From assembly GCA_946965045.2 (NCBI GenBank), contig OX337230.1, positions 2,852,001 through 2,916,000 on the forward strand: a DNA stretch of 64,000 nt, written 5' to 3'. Of the stretch, positions 21,501 to 30,761 are shown piece by piece. Numbering within the stretch: position 1 is the stretch's first letter; each line of letters opens with the position of its first letter. The notes beneath the pieces are model-generated. The model had not been told where the DNA came from, did no database searches, and worked only from the letters and a program-made list of their open reading frames with translations. Source of the stretch: Epithemia pelagica. Lineage: Eukaryota; Bacillariophyta; Bacillariophyceae; Surirellales; Surirellaceae. Both the position numbers and the translations under genes were made by a program.

Positions 21501-23850
21501 AAAGTAGGGGGCCTTGTCCGAGATAAGGAAGAAAAGAGGGTGGGTAATGCCGGGTGGGCGACCATTGAGGATCTCAAGAGGGATATGGCCCGAAATGGTC
21601 ACGACGTATGTTGTCCTCTGAACGGTCTGATAACGGTTCTCAGCCATGTTCTGATCTTGGAGGTATGATTTGGAACAGTACTCTCCAAGTATGGGTGTGA
21701 AGAAGGAAGGTGTATCCGGTCCATGATCGTAAGGTAAATCCAAGAGAAGGTTGAGGTCATCCTAGTGGAGTGGCCAGGAATGTGATCAAACATTGATCCC
21801 AGATTGTCGAGAAGATGGAATTGGTGTTGAAAGTGGAGAAGAAACTGATAGGTTGTGCCGTGCCATGAATCATCGAGACGAAGATTGGAGATGTAGTTGT
21901 TAAGACGTAGCACCTCTCTTTTTGCTAAACGAAATGACGAAATGCAACCTTGGTTCAGACGGAGCTTGGTGAAGTCTGCATTGATTCTCCAATGATCATA
22001 ATTGGCCTTGGTGAGGTTCAACCAGGTTGAGCGAGGTAAATCAGACTGCTGCAGGGTTGAGGTTTGTTCTCGTGACCAATGTGCTAGGATCTTCAGTTGA
22101 TGCCTTGTAAATGTCTTCAGATCCATCGTCTTGTTCCCATACTTGTATTGTCCAAGGTCCTTGATATTCTTTTCTGGATTGACTGCAAGATAGTCGATGA
22201 CATTCAGAATGTGTTCGAAACCACTATGTTTTATCCATTGATGAAGGGCTTGAGCTCGTTCTTCATCACAGTCAAATAGATGCTGGGTGATATGATTGAA
22301 CACTTGTGTATCTGATATGTCAGGCGGTACTGAGTCGTCAGAAGGAAGAGAAGGTGTCTTGGGGTATGTTGGATCCATGGTAGTATATGGTTGGTTCGTT
22401 GTTTATTTAATGTGTGGTGTGATCTGAACCCGGATGTACCACGTGTGTGCCACGTATGTAAGTACCCGGATGTGTGTTGTGCTTGGAACCCGGATGTGAG
22501 GATCTCAGTTTTGTCTCTGGTTTGTTGTGGAAACTACTTAAAGTTACTTATCCTTGGTCACTTCTGGACTCGTTGCGGTGATCGAGTTGAACCGGGGAGT
22601 CAGGAATAGTGGTAGCTTCCTCGTCTTGCTCGTAGTCCTCAACAAAGTACTGGTCAGGTGAGTATTGGGAAGGTAGTTGCACGGAGTCCTGGTCCAGCTT
22701 GAGGTCCTGGAATAGGAGAGGGTTGGTGACCCTAGCCTCAGCCAGGCTGGCCCTGTTGTTGGGTTGGGTAGTTTTGTCCTCTAACTCTTGTTTGTTGGGG
22801 TAGCTCAATCTGTAATGGGTGTAGATGGGTAAGTATGATCTCCAATGCGACTGCAGGGCAATGAGCGATGAGACTGTTAATCTAGTAGAACTCTCATTGA
22901 GAATTCAGAAGGGTAATAGGTAGTTGGGTAAAAGGCTCGCTGAGCCGACAATCGAATCACCAACCGACACAACAATCCTCCACGGGTCAGAGAAGAGTTG
23001 CAAGTCGAAGTCCGCCGTGGGTGGGGGCAGTCGGTCCACTGATAAGAGGTTAGTCTTAAGATGAGTGTTAAAATGGTGATATTAATGATTGTGAGATGAT
23101 TACTAACTAAGGTGTTTGATGAAGGTCGAGGTCCTGGCTCTTGTATACGGCCATGGATCTGGTGTGATAGGTCCTCAAATGGTTGGAGTAGACCTGCATT
23201 GTTGTATTGAAAGTATATGCAGTTGTATATCATATACCAATGCCAACAGCTCTTGCTTTGTTGTGATATAGGTAGTTTTCTTGGCGCGTTGTTGATTGCA
23301 TTCTTGGAATTGTGGGAATGGAAATATGGTCTCGCGTGATCGTGATTCGTGCTTTGATTACTTAGGTCGTTGAGGTAAGTCGTGGAGGTGCTCACTCGGA
23401 TCTTGATTGCGCGCGCTTGAGAATATTGGGCGCGCACGTGATGGGCCATAGTCAATATCCGAGCGGTCGCCGATAGCGCGTGCATTGCGAGCATGCCTTG
23501 GCCAAAATTAAAGGTCCGCGAGCATGCCGTCATTCTTTTCTCACTTTTACACAAATGTCATCGGATGCCATAAAATACTAGCATCAGTCGATGTGTTGTA
23601 GATTCCACCACCACCTAGTTAAAGGTGAGAATCCTAATAGTGGGGGATTTCGTGGGGGAGTTAGAATGTCACTGACCACAGAACTTACAAATTGTACGCG
23701 GAGTGTGGTCATTCCTTTGAGAATGAACCACACCCATTTTCGAAGTGTTTTCTCATCGACATGGAACACAGCAGCATGTTGGGCCTCTGTCCCATAGTTC
23801 TTTAGAAAATAAAGAGACCAAAATAGATGATTAAGGACACAGCCATTCAG
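18502..23850 (-). CDS. PIF/Harbinger-type DDE transposase split by a retrotransposon in its intron
   Basis: Two exons on the minus strand: 23850-23689 (54 codons, after a possible acceptor; earlier exons not found) and 19053-18502. The intron runs 23688-19054 with donor GTAAGT and acceptor CAG, both at phase 0, joining WVWFILKGMTTLRVQF to IRLGNRFMRD. Exon 1 has LYFLKNYGTEAQHAA and FHVDEKTLRKW. Exon 2 has the DDE_Tnp_4 core: VVDGTDYRI (first Asp), GERVVADGTY (second Asp) and RSRHEIVNGRFKDFG (Glu), so the triad is intact. The enzyme would cut and paste DNA elements with 3-bp target duplications. Removing the 4546-bp insertion and one 5-bp target copy leaves an 84-bp intron, a normal size here. 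Terminal repeats of the transposon itself were not identified. Confidence 0.72.
19089..19093. repeat. Target-site duplication, left copy (GTGGG)
   Basis: GTGGG directly precedes the left LTR; the same five bases directly follow the right LTR at 23640-23644. Five-bp duplications are usual for Ty1/copia integrases. Confidence 0.88.
19094..19850 (-). repeat. 3' LTR of the copia-type element
   Basis: 757 bp. In element orientation it starts TATTAGGATTCTCACC and ends GAGAGTTCTACTA, so it lacks the usual TG..CA termini. Long open frames inside it are identical in both LTRs and have no domain; they are not taken as genes. Confidence 0.92.
19845..21743 (-). pseudogene. Pol-derived frame with decayed reverse-transcriptase remnant
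   Basis: 632 codons open. The middle matches the linker before RT in diatom copia elements (YAKKHDLLNELGWKHLKR, then YKFGYQVSMTN). It then jumps to an RT remnant: ILNDMDIWGAKVGNAHDLEA, HILITHKASKGLKSSGA and KADPNVWMKK. The first catalytic Asp of the DVGNAY motif is Lys, and YxDD is missing. No zinc-binding HHCC or DDE integrase core is seen. The frame is -1 relative to Gag with 145 bp of overlap, consistent with frameshift expression. That so long a frame stays open without catalytic residues is unusual. Confidence 0.75.
19851..19864 (-). other. Polypurine tract of the copia-type element
   Basis: On the minus strand AATTGTGGGGAG ends exactly at the 3' LTR border, the position of the plus-strand primer in LTR elements. 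Confidence 0.75.
21599..22378 (-). CDS. Gag-like protein of the copia-type element
   Basis: 259 residues from an ATG at 22378. It is helical with the Gag-like pattern FNHITQHLFDCDEERAQALH and WINADFTKLRLNQ-type segments (exactly WRINADFTKLRLNQ), in the position expected for Gag between leader and pol. No CCHC zinc knuckle is present, so nucleic-acid binding may rely on the later frame or on a partner element. The end overlaps the pol frame. Confidence 0.6.
   Translation of the reverse strand: MDPTYPKTPSLPSDDSVPPDISDTQVFNHITQHLFDCDEERAQALHQWIKHSGFEHILNVIDYLAVNPEKNIKDLGQYKYGNKTMDLKTFTRHQLKILAHWSREQTSTLQQSDLPRSTWLNLTKANYDHWRINADFTKLRLNQGCISSFRLAKREVLRLNNYISNLRLDDSWHGTTYQFLLHFQHQFHLLDNLGSMFDHIPGHSTRMTSTFSWIYLTIMDRIHLPSSHPYLESTVPNHTSKIRTWLRTVIRPFRGQHTS
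22548..22808 (-). CDS. Short acidic frame in the element leader
   Basis: 86 codons beginning MSYPNKQELEDKTTQ, rich in Asp, Glu and Gln, between the primer-binding region and Gag. It could be an N-terminal Gag exon or a chance frame; no family recognised. Confidence 0.3.
   Translation of the reverse strand: MSYPNKQELEDKTTQPNNRASLAEARVTNPLLFQDLKLDQDSVQLPSQYSPDQYFVEDYEQDEEATTIPDSPVQLDHRNESRSDQG
22860..22882 (-). other. Candidate primer-binding site
   Basis: Directly inside the 5' LTR the minus strand reads GATTAACAGTCTCATCGCTC. Its complement ends GACTGTTAATC, which resembles the anticodon arm of tRNA-Asn (GUU) rather than a tRNA 3' end, suggesting priming by a cleaved half tRNA as in some copia elements. 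The tRNA identity is inference. Confidence 0.45.
22883..23639 (-). repeat. 5' LTR of the copia-type element
   Basis: 757 bp, identical in length to the other LTR and followed at 23640 by the second GTGGG target copy. Confidence 0.92.
23640..23644. repeat. Target-site duplication, right copy (GTGGG)
   Basis: Matches 19089-19093. The bases lie within the Harbinger-type intron, 44 bp downstream of its donor site. Confidence 0.88.
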
Positions 23851-25032
23851 CTGTTATCAGCGGTCATGCGCCTCCATTCCATTCTCTCATCACACACATC
23901 CAAAATATCGATCTCACACTACACCCAATATAGTATCTAGCCATAACTTGAGAAATAACAAAACTTGCACTACAATTTACATTTGTCCCTAGCAGTGTTC
24001 AACGGACTGCAAACTGGACCTATCCGAATGACCATGGGAACCTCCCTCCACGGAACGGCCGCCTCATTCGGACATTCTACGAACAACTCATCAAGCGGAA
24101 TGGAAAACCACCTCACAATGAGAGCTGTGTGATCCAATTCTGTAGCTCTAGCCATAGGATAGCAACTACAAGTGGATCCGTACCGTAGAACGAAATGAAA
24201 CGACGGTACGCGTTGTCCGGAGCTCCAGCAACCCGGCCCAGCATCTCCAAGCCATGAAAGAGCATGTGAGGGGGGGGGGGGGGGGGGGGTGACAGGAAAG
24301 GCAACACCTTGCCATGGGTGGTTGGGGACTGGTGGCATTATTTGTTAGTTGGGTCGTTGCAGCAATCAACCTTCCTCACTGCAATGCTTTGTGCGACTCT
24401 CTCGGCATGCAAAAACATTCCAGATTCCAGGAAGGTGCCTCTGCCATGAATCGTGCAATGGCGACTGGTGAGGACATGTATGTGACAATGTGACTGCAAT
24501 GTGACACACTCAAAGTATCATATTGTTGTGTCTGTCGTTGTTTCTGAAACAGAATGATAAAGAATGTCCGATCAATGAGTTTCATTTAATGAAAATCTTT
24601 CACTCATTTAAATGTGATCTGGCAATCACATTGAAAGACAGTTCTGTTTCTGAAAAGACAAAAAGTGATTCTCGTAAAAGAAACGTCACCTCGTCATTCA
24701 CCTCGTCTGTAAGGTGACTTCTAGGGTGACCCTACCATAGTTCCACCGTACTAAAAAATGACGAGAAAATGACGCCCTATGTCCTTTCTTCGTCATTTTT
24801 TCTAAGGAGAGAATTGTAAATAACTTCTTCGCTATTTAGTGTACTTCTCGATGACACCTTGTTCAAATACGACTGGTCACAAGGTACGGGCACGTGCAGC
24901 GTTTCACCTTGCTTGCACGCAAGGCGTGCAGCATAGTTTTCTCCCTTTTTGCGGATCGACACCAATTCATTTTGCACCCATTCTCAACAAACACAAAAGA
25001 GGAAGATCGGAAACGACATTTGCTTTACGACC
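23851..25032. other. Non-coding stretch with a 19-G homopolymer
   Basis: No convincing gene. It may hold undetected 5' exons or the terminal repeat of the Harbinger-type element. A run of 19 G lies at 24271-24289. Small palindromes occur at 24580-24625 (ATTTAATGAAA, CATTTAAATG). Minus-strand frames across the G run give only Pro runs. Confidence 0.45.
24271..24289 (+). repeat. Poly-G tract (19 G)
   Basis: Longest of three G homopolymers in the window; the others are at 47144-47155 and 47768-47781. Length should be treated as unreliable. Confidence 0.85.
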
Positions 25033-26445
25033 ATGGCACCCCGTCGAGCTCCTAATGCACAAACCCCTAGCTGTAAGTTTAGTAGCACAGGAAAGATTAC
25101 AAACTGGTCGAAGGAATGGGATGAGGCGAAGCAACTTGAGCTTCTTGTCTCGCAAGGCCTGATCCCGAAGGAGTGGACAGCTTCGCAAGTGATGCGAAAG
25201 TATCCGAACTTCGAGAAGTTCACCTGCAAGGCATTGGCCTCTGCTCTTGCCAACTGTCGAAAGAAGCACTTCAAAGAGGTGATGGATCGCTCCTCCCATG
25301 TCCCTGGAGTCGAATGTGAGTTTGATTGTTGCATTGTGGTTTTCCTTCCATCCTTGCTTCCTTCCTTGCTGTGAATTCTTCCCTCGTTGCTTCTCGACTA
25401 AATCAATCCCCTGTCTTACCTTTTCCTCTTTATATGGTTGCAGACCATGGGTTGATCCCAACAATCCCTGAAGAAGGGGATGATCGTGCCACCATTGCTG
25501 GCGGTATGACCATTGATGGTTTTTCAACCTTCAGTCTCGAGTCGTACTATGCGCGCATCAAATGCTACTTCTTCTCGCAGTGCCTCTAGCTCCTCTAGTG
25601 TGAAGGTTGTTTTTACTACGATGACGTCGACCACCCTTAGTGCGATGCAATATTTTATGGACATATGGAAGGACCCCCAGCTCCGCAAGCGCTGTAGCTT
25701 GCAGATGGTTTTGCCTTCGGGCAATAACCCCGTCATCCGAGTACGTGTTTCAGCATCTGGTTGGGAGCTCGTCATCACGCTTGTGATGAATACCTTCATG
25801 ACGTCGGCCGAGTTAGCCTTCAACTCCTACACGTTGAATAGAGACGTCGTCAAGAATGACATGAGTGGGAACACGGCGAAACTCGTTTCGGATATCATGA
25901 CCATGCATCCAAAGATCATTACCCGTTGCTCGATGCTCGAAAAGTTGAAGAAAGAGCGATCGGAGCATCTCATCGATGAGTTCCGCTTGAAGTTGCCCTT
26001 CCCCGTTGAGAACCGCTACGTGAATGAGAGTGAAGATCCTAACTTCAATGGGATCAACATCCACTGTTATCCCGATGGGTCCAAGCACATGCACGTCAAG
26101 CTACTTGGCCGTCAACAAGGATCCTACTCCTTGACCTCTGCTGATGACATGTCTGTCAAATCTACTGCCGAAATTCCGCTCTATCCTACTGCCTCTGTCC
26201 CAGGGTCAGTTTCAATCGGTCAGTTCCCTGCTTCTCCTTACAGATCGTCGTCACGCCGTCAGTCGGACAGCAATTCGACAATCTGTTCAAATCTGTCCAC
26301 GCTGTCAAACACTCCCGAGTCACGTCGTGCTCGTCGTGCATGCAAAACTCCACGCGGCCACGAGAACAGCGACAACAACGACAGAGCCGACCTCAACAAC
26401 GACGACGATGCAAACATGGTGGACAACTCGAACGAACAAACTTGA
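25033..26445 (+). CDS. Unknown protein, possible accessory gene family; spliced, frame change unresolved
   Basis: Exon 1 is 25033-25315 (starts MAPRRAPNAQTPSC). The intron 25316-25443 has GTGAGT..TTGCAG, and exon 2 continues HGLIPTIPEEGDD. Between about 25510 and 25589 the coding frame must shift by one to reach the long frame ending at 26445. No small intron fits the phase well, so a single-base indel is likely. The N-terminal half has a compact helical module: WSKEWDEAKQLELLVSQGLI, PKEWTASQVMRKYPNF and ALASALANCRKKHF. The later half is mixed alpha/beta (MQYFMDIWKDPQLRKR, IRVRVSASGWELVI), ending in a Ser/Asn/Asp-rich tail. No known domain was recognised. The intron carries TTTGATTGTTGC right after the donor, as in the recombinase gene at the right edge. 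Confidence 0.55.
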
Positions 26446-27018
26446 TCTTATAGACTACGTCGTGCTGAGACTGATATTGGTTGAGCTTCTTTACAAGTTC
26501 CCAATATTACTAACCTATCTCTATTAGCTTTATTCGATGAATCATAGTACTTCGAACATCTCTAGACTAGGTAAATTTCTATGACGTGGCCAAAGATCTA
26601 GGTTGAGGTGAAAGGTGACCTTTCCCGTACCTTCCAGGGAAGAACTATCCTTGTGTCATTTTTTCCGTTTTGTCTTGTATGACGGGTGCTACCCAGACGA
26701 CCTGACACCTGACTAAGCGTTGATGTAGTAGTAGCAAGTTAGGTTAGCATAGCTCCTTCTACTTTTACTCCCGCCGACATAGAGGGATAGATTGAGGGGC
26801 GTGACGAGGAGGGCTTATATAGGACGACGTGGGATCTCGAGCAAAATTCGGAAGCTCATAATGTAGGCTTATCAACCTGCGCCCCACCACACCATATGGG
26901 GGCAATAATACTCAATGCACGACAGCACAGTCGTCCGAGCGCCATCATTCTTGGTTTTAAAACATCACTATTCCATCATGCCATAACTCGTGTATCATGT
27001 ATCCTATGATCATTCATC
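26446..27018. other. Intergenic region with partial intron-repeat copy
   Basis: No gene. It includes the third, truncated copy of the oxygenase-intron repeat and the presumed promoter of the mucin-like gene. Confidence 0.45.
26643..26690 (+). repeat. Truncated copy (C) of the oxygenase-intron repeat
   Basis: From AACTATCCTTGTGTCATTTT to TTGTATGACGGGTGCT it matches the 3' half of copies A and B, closest to B. The acceptor end is missing. Confidence 0.75.
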
Positions 27019-27915
27019 ATGTTGTTGATTGGTCTCTCCTCAAACTTGAGTTCTTATTCATTGCTTCTAGTTTTGCTTGGTGTTGGAGTGACGCTTGCTG
27101 TTTTGCGTCCTTGGAGTTCGAATACGACGTTGGAATCTACGCCAGTTTCAGCCCAAGCAGACTCTCCAGTGTTGCCGTCCTCGAAGCCGAGCTCGCTGCT
27201 AGTGCCAGCTGAATTTCCCGGTGGGATTATCACAACATCTGCTCCATCAGAGCTCAAAGTGGTTGTTGGTGGCAAGAAGCCATCCCTTCGGCCCACATTC
27301 CAGGCCCCAAATCCTGATACCTCGTCCTCAGAAACGGAACCCGTGACTGAGTCTCCCAAAGAGACTCCCTCAACCTATCCCTCAACTGAACCTTCGACAC
27401 AGAAGACGTTAGATCCCACGTTGCCTCCTGTTTCCATTCCTTCTGCACAGCCTTCCATGAACCCCACATCGACTCAACCCGTCCAGCCCTCTGTGCAGCC
27501 CTCCCGCAGAACCACAATTCAGCCAACACTTTCACCAAATGCCCCCACTGGAGGATGCTGCGAATCCCCTTCTGATTTCGATTTTGCGGGGAATCCATAC
27601 GGAACCTTCTCGGGCAATATGTTGGCCCTTCCCAGCTTTAGTTCCGTTACCATTGTGATTGACTATACGGCGAGCGGCCTGGTAGCTGATTATCCAGCTT
27701 TGTCCTGTGGCCATCAAACCACAATCGTCCCGACAGCAGTCAACACAGGACGGATCCAATGGATTGAACAGATTGAATACGGCAATGAATTCTGCGCATC
27801 TGGTACTTCGTACGATATGGAAATGGTATCCGGAGTGTGGCAGTTGGCAGGATTCTTAACGAATGGAAGAACGAGGGCAGCTTTATCAATTGCATTTCAG
27901 TGCAACCTTTGTTGA
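27019..27915 (+). CDS. Mucin-like surface or secreted protein
   Basis: 298 residues. A hydrophobic segment at about 13-29 (YSLLLVLLGVGVTLAVL) acts as signal peptide or anchor. Residues 85-178 are Pro/Ser/Thr-rich with many PS, PT and QPS steps (PSAQPSMNPTSTQP, then VQPSVQPS), typical of O-glycosylated stalks in diatom cell-wall and adhesion proteins. A compact C-terminal domain of about 120 residues follows with Cys pairs (GGCCESPSDFDFAG, SCGHQ, FCASG, CNLC), probably a disulphide-bonded beta fold; its family is unknown. Exported location is well supported; function is not. Confidence 0.65.
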   Translation: MLLIGLSSNLSSYSLLLVLLGVGVTLAVLRPWSSNTTLESTPVSAQADSPVLPSSKPSSLLVPAEFPGGIITTSAPSELKVVVGGKKPSLRPTFQAPNPDTSSSETEPVTESPKETPSTYPSTEPSTQKTLDPTLPPVSIPSAQPSMNPTSTQPVQPSVQPSRRTTIQPTLSPNAPTGGCCESPSDFDFAGNPYGTFSGNMLALPSFSSVTIVIDYTASGLVADYPALSCGHQTTIVPTAVNTGRIQWIEQIEYGNEFCASGTSYDMEMVSGVWQLAGFLTNGRTRAALSIAFQCNLC

Positions 27916-28491
27916 TTGTTACGAATGCACTCTGAAGTTGTATGATTTCTCGTGATCTTGGATCATGCGGTTTGTGCATTTTGGACCTCGAGAAACTATG
28001 AGAATGAGGAGTTCTTTCATTCACCCCCCACATGATGCACAGAGTTTGAGACGCCTTCTCACTCGCCCTGCGGTCACATTCAGTTGTTTATGGATACGCG
28101 TCTGCGCGACACATCAGTTCTCGCCCAACCTCGATAGTCATCTTCCTAAAGGACTTGTTGTCCTCCAGAAATGACGAGTCGACGTAGCCATTGATGGGAT
28201 ACCAAAACATGTACCATCTGCACTCGTCATACAAGTGATCACTATGTACACCCAAAGGCAAACATGGAGCATCTACTGTGGAAGGACTGGGATAACGTCC
28301 AAGGTTTTTCTACCACATGGCTCTCGGTCCTCCAACAGTTGAACCAACGTGTTGAGAGAAGAGTCTTTTTCTAGAATAGGAGTAACGCACAAAAGAACGT
28401 CCTGTAGTATCGACCTCAGTCAGACCCATTTCATATTCTTCTAGGTAGTATAATCACTTATATGCTCCATGACATGCGCCCGAAAGATAGT
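27916..28491. other. Intergenic region
   Basis: 576 bp between the convergent mucin-like and SHMT genes; no gene or RNA recognised. Confidence 0.45.
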
Positions 28492-30032
28492 TTAGCTACT
28501 TTCATGGGGTGGTCCCTGTGGATCCTTGTACTTCATGCTGGTTGGATCAAATCCGGGCATGGGGAAGGAGGTGGCAAAGTCATGAACTCGTTTCTGAAGG
28601 GCTTGGATTTCGGGGTTGTTTTCCAAGAGGGGCAGAAAGTCCTTGAGTTTGGGACCCGATTGTTCTTGCAACTTTTGGGCAATGCCAACGGCTTCGTGCA
28701 AGAATTGCGCAATTTGTTCAAAGTCAGTCTCCACCATTTGGCGCGTCGTCAAGGCGGGTGCTCCAATTCGGACACCTCCTGGTGTGACAGCCGATCGGTC
28801 TCCCGGCACGCAGTTTTTGTTGAGCGTAATGGAAATGGCATCGCACACCTTTTCAAATTTGGATCCGGTCAAATTGACGGGTTTCAAATCCCACAAGACC
28901 AAATGATTTTCCGTTCCACCGGACGCCATCTTGTAGCCCAAACTGCTGAGTTTGGCACCCAAGGCGGCCGCATTCTTCTTGACTTGTTGCGCATAGACTT
29001 TGAATTCGTCCGTACAAACTTCCTTGAGTTGGGTGGCAACACCGGCAATTTGGTGCACGTGCGGTCCACCTTGAAGGGCGGGGAAGACGGCTTGGTTGAT
29101 GCGACTTTCAAAGTCCCGATCGTCCTTGCGGAAGAAAATCATTCCCGCTCGAGGTCCTCGCAGGGACTTGTGCGTCGTGGTCGTCACAACGTCGCAAAAC
29201 TCAAACGGCGAGGCTTGTTCGCCCGTGGCGACCAATCCGGAAATATGGGCCATGTCCATCATGAGCAGAGCACCATTGGCATTGGCAATATCCCGAAATC
29301 GCTGGTAATCGTAATCGCGCGGGTAGGCCGATCCTCCAGCAATAATCATGGCGGGTTTGAACAAGCTAGCGTCGCGTTCCAATTGTTCGTAGTCAATGTA
29401 TCCCGTTTCGGGGTGGACGCGGTAGGGAAGACTTTCAAAGTAGACGGACGTGGCCGAGACTGCCTTGCGAGTACCTTCCTTTTTGGAATACGTGTAAAAT
29501 CCATGCGTCAAGTGTCCGCCCGAAGGCAAATCCAAACCCATGATACGGTCATGAGGACGCAAGAGGGCCGTGTAGACGGCAAAGTTGGCAGGCGATCCCG
29601 AGTATGGTTGGACATTGACGCCCCACTCGGACGGATTCAATCCATAGGCCGCCAAGGCTCGTTGTTGACACAATTCTTCCACTTGGTCCACCACCTCATT
29701 ACCGCCGTAATACCGAGCATGAGGTAATCCTTCCGCGTACTTGTTGGTCAAGGCGGAACCCAAACAGTCCATGACGGCGCGACTCGTAAAGTTTTCCGAG
29801 GCAATCAATTCCAACGACCGCCATTGACGAGACTTTTCTTGTTCAATCAAATCAAACAATTCCGGATCATGGTCTTCCAGACTGTCCAAACCGCGAAAGG
29901 GCTACACCATGTCACAGCAGACCGAAACATACACCAACAGACCGAAACATACGTCATGAGAACAACAGTCGACCATACGACATTCGTCGTTCTTCCAATT
30001 CCAACACTTACAAGATCTTTGTAGGACGACAT
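28492..30032 (-). CDS. SHMT: Serine hydroxymethyltransferase, cytosolic type
   Basis: PLP enzyme converting serine and tetrahydrofolate to glycine and methylene-THF. Two exons: 30032-30012 encodes MSSYKDL, then donor GTAAGT, a 110-nt intron, acceptor TGTAG, and 29901-28492. The product is 476 residues. Signature sequences are complete: [56 protein letters not shown], and [14 protein letters not shown] with the PLP lysine. The very short first exon carries no transit peptide, so a cytosolic enzyme is likely. The intron contains a 21-bp tandem duplication. Divergent from the RibD gene. Confidence 0.96.
29916..29952 (-). repeat. Tandem duplication inside the SHMT intron
   Basis: Two copies of a unit containing CAGACCGAAACATAC lie near the acceptor end of the 110-nt intron. 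Confidence 0.8.
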
Positions 30033-30761
30033 GGTTGTAACGTTTGGTTAAAGGGTAGACAAGTGGGAAGACGGCGGGAATCGACGAGTGGTGAAGATTT
30101 TTCACGATAGTGAGAATGAGGACGATGTAAACGAGAGACCTTCTGCCAAAGATTTGACGAAGCTCCCACCCAAATCGATCCAACAAGAGACGACGGATGA
30201 GATGGTTCGTCAAGATGGGCGGCGGCGAATGAACCATGATGAAACGAGAGAGCGAGAAAAGGGGGAAGCACGTTGCACGTGCGTGATTGAGTACGTGTGT
30301 CTGTGTCTGCGCGTTCCATGTGGTTGTCCGTTGTCCCCCAAGCACGTTCGTTCGTCGGGCGTCGCCACGTGTAATGGAAAGGCGATCTGAAAGCGACCTA
30401 TGGAAGATATCCGCGATATTCACGCGACTTGATATGGGACCTTTTTGTGCGACCATTTTGCGGGAATGGATTAGGTGACTATGAACTTCGGCGCCTCTAT
30501 CTCTATTGCGATGTATTCCTATGCGGTGCAACTTTTCGATGCGCTCATTGCATGCTTTTTTCGTTTGGGTCCACTCGCCACTCGCTGCAAAACAACCACA
30601 ACAAGTACGCAACGAATTAGTTTTCTGGAAGGGATTGTGAAACAACATTACCCTGAAATTCTCTCCAGAACGCGTACTGGAAAATTCGTTCGCGTTTGCT
30701 TCAGCTCTGGATTGTTCATTGCGCCATCACCCACTCTTGCGATCCGAGCTGTGGTCGAACC
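30033..30761. promoter_or_regulatory. Divergent promoter region, SHMT / RibD
   Basis: 729 bp between start codons. It contains two CACGTG palindromes (30276-30281 and 30366-30371), binding sites of bHLH/bZIP factors in many eukaryotes. Their use here is inference. No separate gene is convincing. Confidence 0.5.

Larger units (their letters stand above)
19094..23639 (-). mobile_element. Ty1/copia-type LTR retrotransposon, non-autonomous, minus orientation
   Basis: Total 4546 bp: two 757-bp LTRs (19094-19850 and 22883-23639), a 3032-bp interior and a 5-bp target duplication GTGGG. Only one LTR difference was noticed (T at 19177, C at 22966), implying a very recent insertion. Read on the minus strand: primer-binding region, a short acidic frame (22808-22548), a Gag-like frame and a pol-derived frame that ends at the LTR border. 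The interior lacks an integrase core, the RT YxDD box and RNase H, so the copy should need enzymes supplied in trans. It sits inside the intron of the Harbinger-type gene, in the same orientation as that gene. Confidence 0.92.

Noticed and set aside
23970-24338. 122-codon minus-strand frame with a Pro run
   Set aside because: The Pro run is the complement of the poly-G tract; neither side has coding features.
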